Assembly (NCBI GenBank): GCA_023265535.1
Contig: JAHFTI010000255.1
Span: 1-6,384 of the forward strand
Direction of reading: 5' to 3'
Length of the DNA: 6,384 bases
Source of the DNA: Opitutaceae bacterium
Lineage (GTDB): Bacteria > Verrucomicrobiota > Verrucomicrobiia > Opitutales > Opitutaceae
Position 1 is the first letter of the stretch; the number at the start of each line of letters is the position of its first letter. A program made the position numbers and the translations under genes. The notes beneath the pieces are model-generated. The model searched no databases. It was given only the letters and a program-made list of their open reading frames with translations, and was not told the origin of the DNA. This document shows, piece by piece, positions 5,088 through 6,384 of this stretch.

Positions 5088-6354
5088 GCCAAACGAAGCC
5101 TCGCCAAGGCAGGTCGCCTCCCAAGCCAACCAGGGCGCCCCCGGCCATCTTGCCAGCTACCCTCGATTCCTTTGGCGCTCGGTCGTGGCCGCCACGGACG
5201 GCAGCCCCTGGTTCTACGCTTGGATGATCCTGCTGAGCTTCATTGCCCTGGTCGGTCTGCACGCCTGGGCGGTGCAGGTGCGCGACGGCATGGCAGTGAC
5301 GGGCATGAGCGACCACGTCTCCTGGGGCCTCTACATTGCCAACTTCACCTTCTGCGTCGGCCTCGCCGCAGGCGGCGTGATGATGGTGATCCCCGCCTAC
5401 CTTTACCATGACCACGACATGCACGATGTCACGATCGTCGGTGAATTGCTCGCGGTCGCTGCGATCGTGATGAGCATTTCCTTTGTGGTCGTCGACCTCG
5501 GTCGCCCCGATCGCTTCTGGCACCTCATGCCCGGCGTGGGCGTGTTCAACTGGCCGCTCTCGATGCTCACCTGGGATGTGATCGTGCTCAACGGCTACCT
5601 GCTGCTGAATCTCCACATCTGCGGCTACCTGCTCTACACGCGCTTCCGCGGCGAGCGCCCGGATCCGCGCTGGTACCTGCCCTTCGTCTTCCTTTCGATC
5701 TTCTGGGCCATATCGATCCACACCGTCACTGCCTTCCTCTACAGCGGCCTGGGGGGCCGCCCCTTCTGGAACACGGCCCTGCTGGCCCCGCGCTTCCTCG
5801 TGACCGCCTTCGTCTCCGGCCCGGCCTTCATCATCCTCACGCTCCAGCTCCTGCGCCGCCTCGCCGGGGTGCACATCGGCGGCAGGCCCGTGTCGGTGCT
5901 CGTGAACATCATCCGCGTCACCCTGCTCATCAACCTGCTGATGGTCGTGTCGGAGCTCTTCACCGAGCTCTATGCGGGCGGCGCCCACACCGTGTCGGTG
6001 CGGTACCTGTTCTTCGGGCTCCATGGGGCCAACGGACTCACTCCCTGGATCTGGGGGAGCATCGTGCTCGGCCTGGTCTCGGCCGTCATGTTCCTGCGGC
6101 CGGGAGCGGCCGGGCGCCCGGCCTGGCTGAGTGTCGCCTGCGTGCTGTCGTTCTGCGGCATCTGGATCGAGAAGGGCATGGGCCTGATCATCCCGGCCTT
6201 CATTCCCTCCACGCTCCATGAGCTCGTCGAATACTGGCCGAGCCTGATCGAGTGGCAGGTCACGGCCGGCATCTGGGCTCTCGGCATGCTTGTCTTCACG
6301 GCTGCGCTCAAGGTAGCCTTGCCCGTGTTGCGCAGGCCCCAGCCCGGGGACTGA
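5080..6354 (+). CDS. NrfD/PsrC-family polytopic membrane protein (DsrP/ActC/QrcD-like), putative quinone-interacting subunit
   Basis: The 424-residue protein has about ten hydrophobic helices, near residues 44-64, 83-108, 117-139, 159-186, 198-221, 235-259, 270-296, 320-339, 348-372 and 389-415. That places it with the larger ten-helix members (DsrP, HybB, ActC, QrcD) rather than the eight-helix PsrC/NrfD type. Recognisable segments are SWGLYIANFTFCVGLAAGG (81-99), VVDLGRPDRFWHL (137-149), HTVTAFLYS (214-222), SELFTELY (291-298) and EKGMGLIIPAFIPS (364-377). These proteins are integral to the inner membrane and exchange electrons between the quinone pool and the attached Fe-S subunit; here quinol oxidation is inferred. 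There are no haem-binding motifs. The start ATG overlaps the end of the Fe-S gene by 8 bp and has no purine-rich SD, so expression probably depends on coupled translation. The soluble N-terminus of about 40 residues is Ala/Pro/Gln-rich. Confidence 0.92.
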   Translation: MSKPNEASPRQVASQANQGAPGHLASYPRFLWRSVVAATDGSPWFYAWMILLSFIALVGLHAWAVQVRDGMAVTGMSDHVSWGLYIANFTFCVGLAAGGVMMVIPAYLYHDHDMHDVTIVGELLAVAAIVMSISFVVVDLGRPDRFWHLMPGVGVFNWPLSMLTWDVIVLNGYLLLNLHICGYLLYTRFRGERPDPRWYLPFVFLSIFWAISIHTVTAFLYSGLGGRPFWNTALLAPRFLVTAFVSGPAFIILTLQLLRRLAGVHIGGRPVSVLVNIIRVTLLINLLMVVSELFTELYAGGAHTVSVRYLFFGLHGANGLTPWIWGSIVLGLVSAVMFLRPGAAGRPAWLSVACVLSFCGIWIEKGMGLIIPAFIPSTLHELVEYWPSLIEWQVTAGIWALGMLVFTAALKVALPVLRRPQPGD

Positions 6355-6368
6355 GCATTCCCACCACG

Positions 6369-6384
6369 ATGATCCGCTTCGGAA
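6369..6384 (+). CDS. Possible start of the next gene in the operon (cut by the window edge)
   Basis: An ATG lies 14 nt after the nrfD-like stop and opens a frame reading MIRFG before the window ends. The short gap and same strand fit another operon member. No SD stands out in the gap, and five codons cannot show whether it is coding. Function unknown. Confidence 0.2.

Noticed and set aside
4831..6219. 462-codon open frame on the minus strand opposite the Fe-S and NrfD-like genes
   Set aside because: It is the antisense shadow of hydrophobic helices (hence its Asp/Glu/His/Arg-rich product), crosses two well-supported genes and has no family signature.

Overview
The window carries a periplasmic nitrate reductase locus from a high-GC Gram-negative bacterium. 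Two gene sets diverge from an AT-rich intergenic region of about 90 bp. On the minus strand (read right to left) lie napD, napA and a nearly complete napB. On the plus strand lie a tetraheme c-type cytochrome gene, a Tat-exported protein with four [4Fe-4S] clusters, and an NrfD/DsrP-type integral membrane protein. There are no RNA genes, insertion sequences, CRISPR arrays or recombination sites. No gene-free stretch exceeds 300 bases.

Organism: the genes are strongly GC-rich, with G or C at most third codon positions. The products use c-type haem, the Tat pathway and Mo-bisMGD, so this is a Gram-negative anaerobic or facultative respirer. No taxonomic marker gene is present. Combining napDAB with a cytochrome/Fe-S/NrfD module and no napC in view would fit Verrucomicrobiota (Opitutus-like) or a deltaproteobacterial/myxobacterial lineage. 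This placement is inference only.

Minus strand: NapD (3308-3030) is the chaperone for the NapA Tat signal. NapA (3017-558) is a full-length catalytic subunit with its [4Fe-4S] and molybdenum ligands intact. NapB (561 to beyond position 1) is the dihaem electron-donor subunit; it overlaps napA by 4 bp (ATGA) and is probably cut only a few residues before its end. napD and napA share a reading frame and are separated by one TAA and four codons, with no visible Shine-Dalgarno (SD) sequence for napA.

Plus strand: the three genes overlap by 8 bp at each junction and form one transcriptional unit. The layout (multihaem c, then four-cluster ferredoxin, then about 10 TM segments) matches the electron-transfer part of the Nrf, Dsr, Qrc and Act complexes. 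No catalytic subunit is seen with it. Since napDAB lies back to back with it and no NapC or NapGH is visible, the most economical reading is that the membrane module takes electrons from (mena)quinol and passes them through Fe-S clusters and haems to NapB and NapA. This is the most interesting hypothesis in the window, and it is not proven by the sequence.

The intergenic region holds a perfect 10-bp inverted repeat with a 6-bp spacer (3340-3365), placed where one regulator could control both directions.
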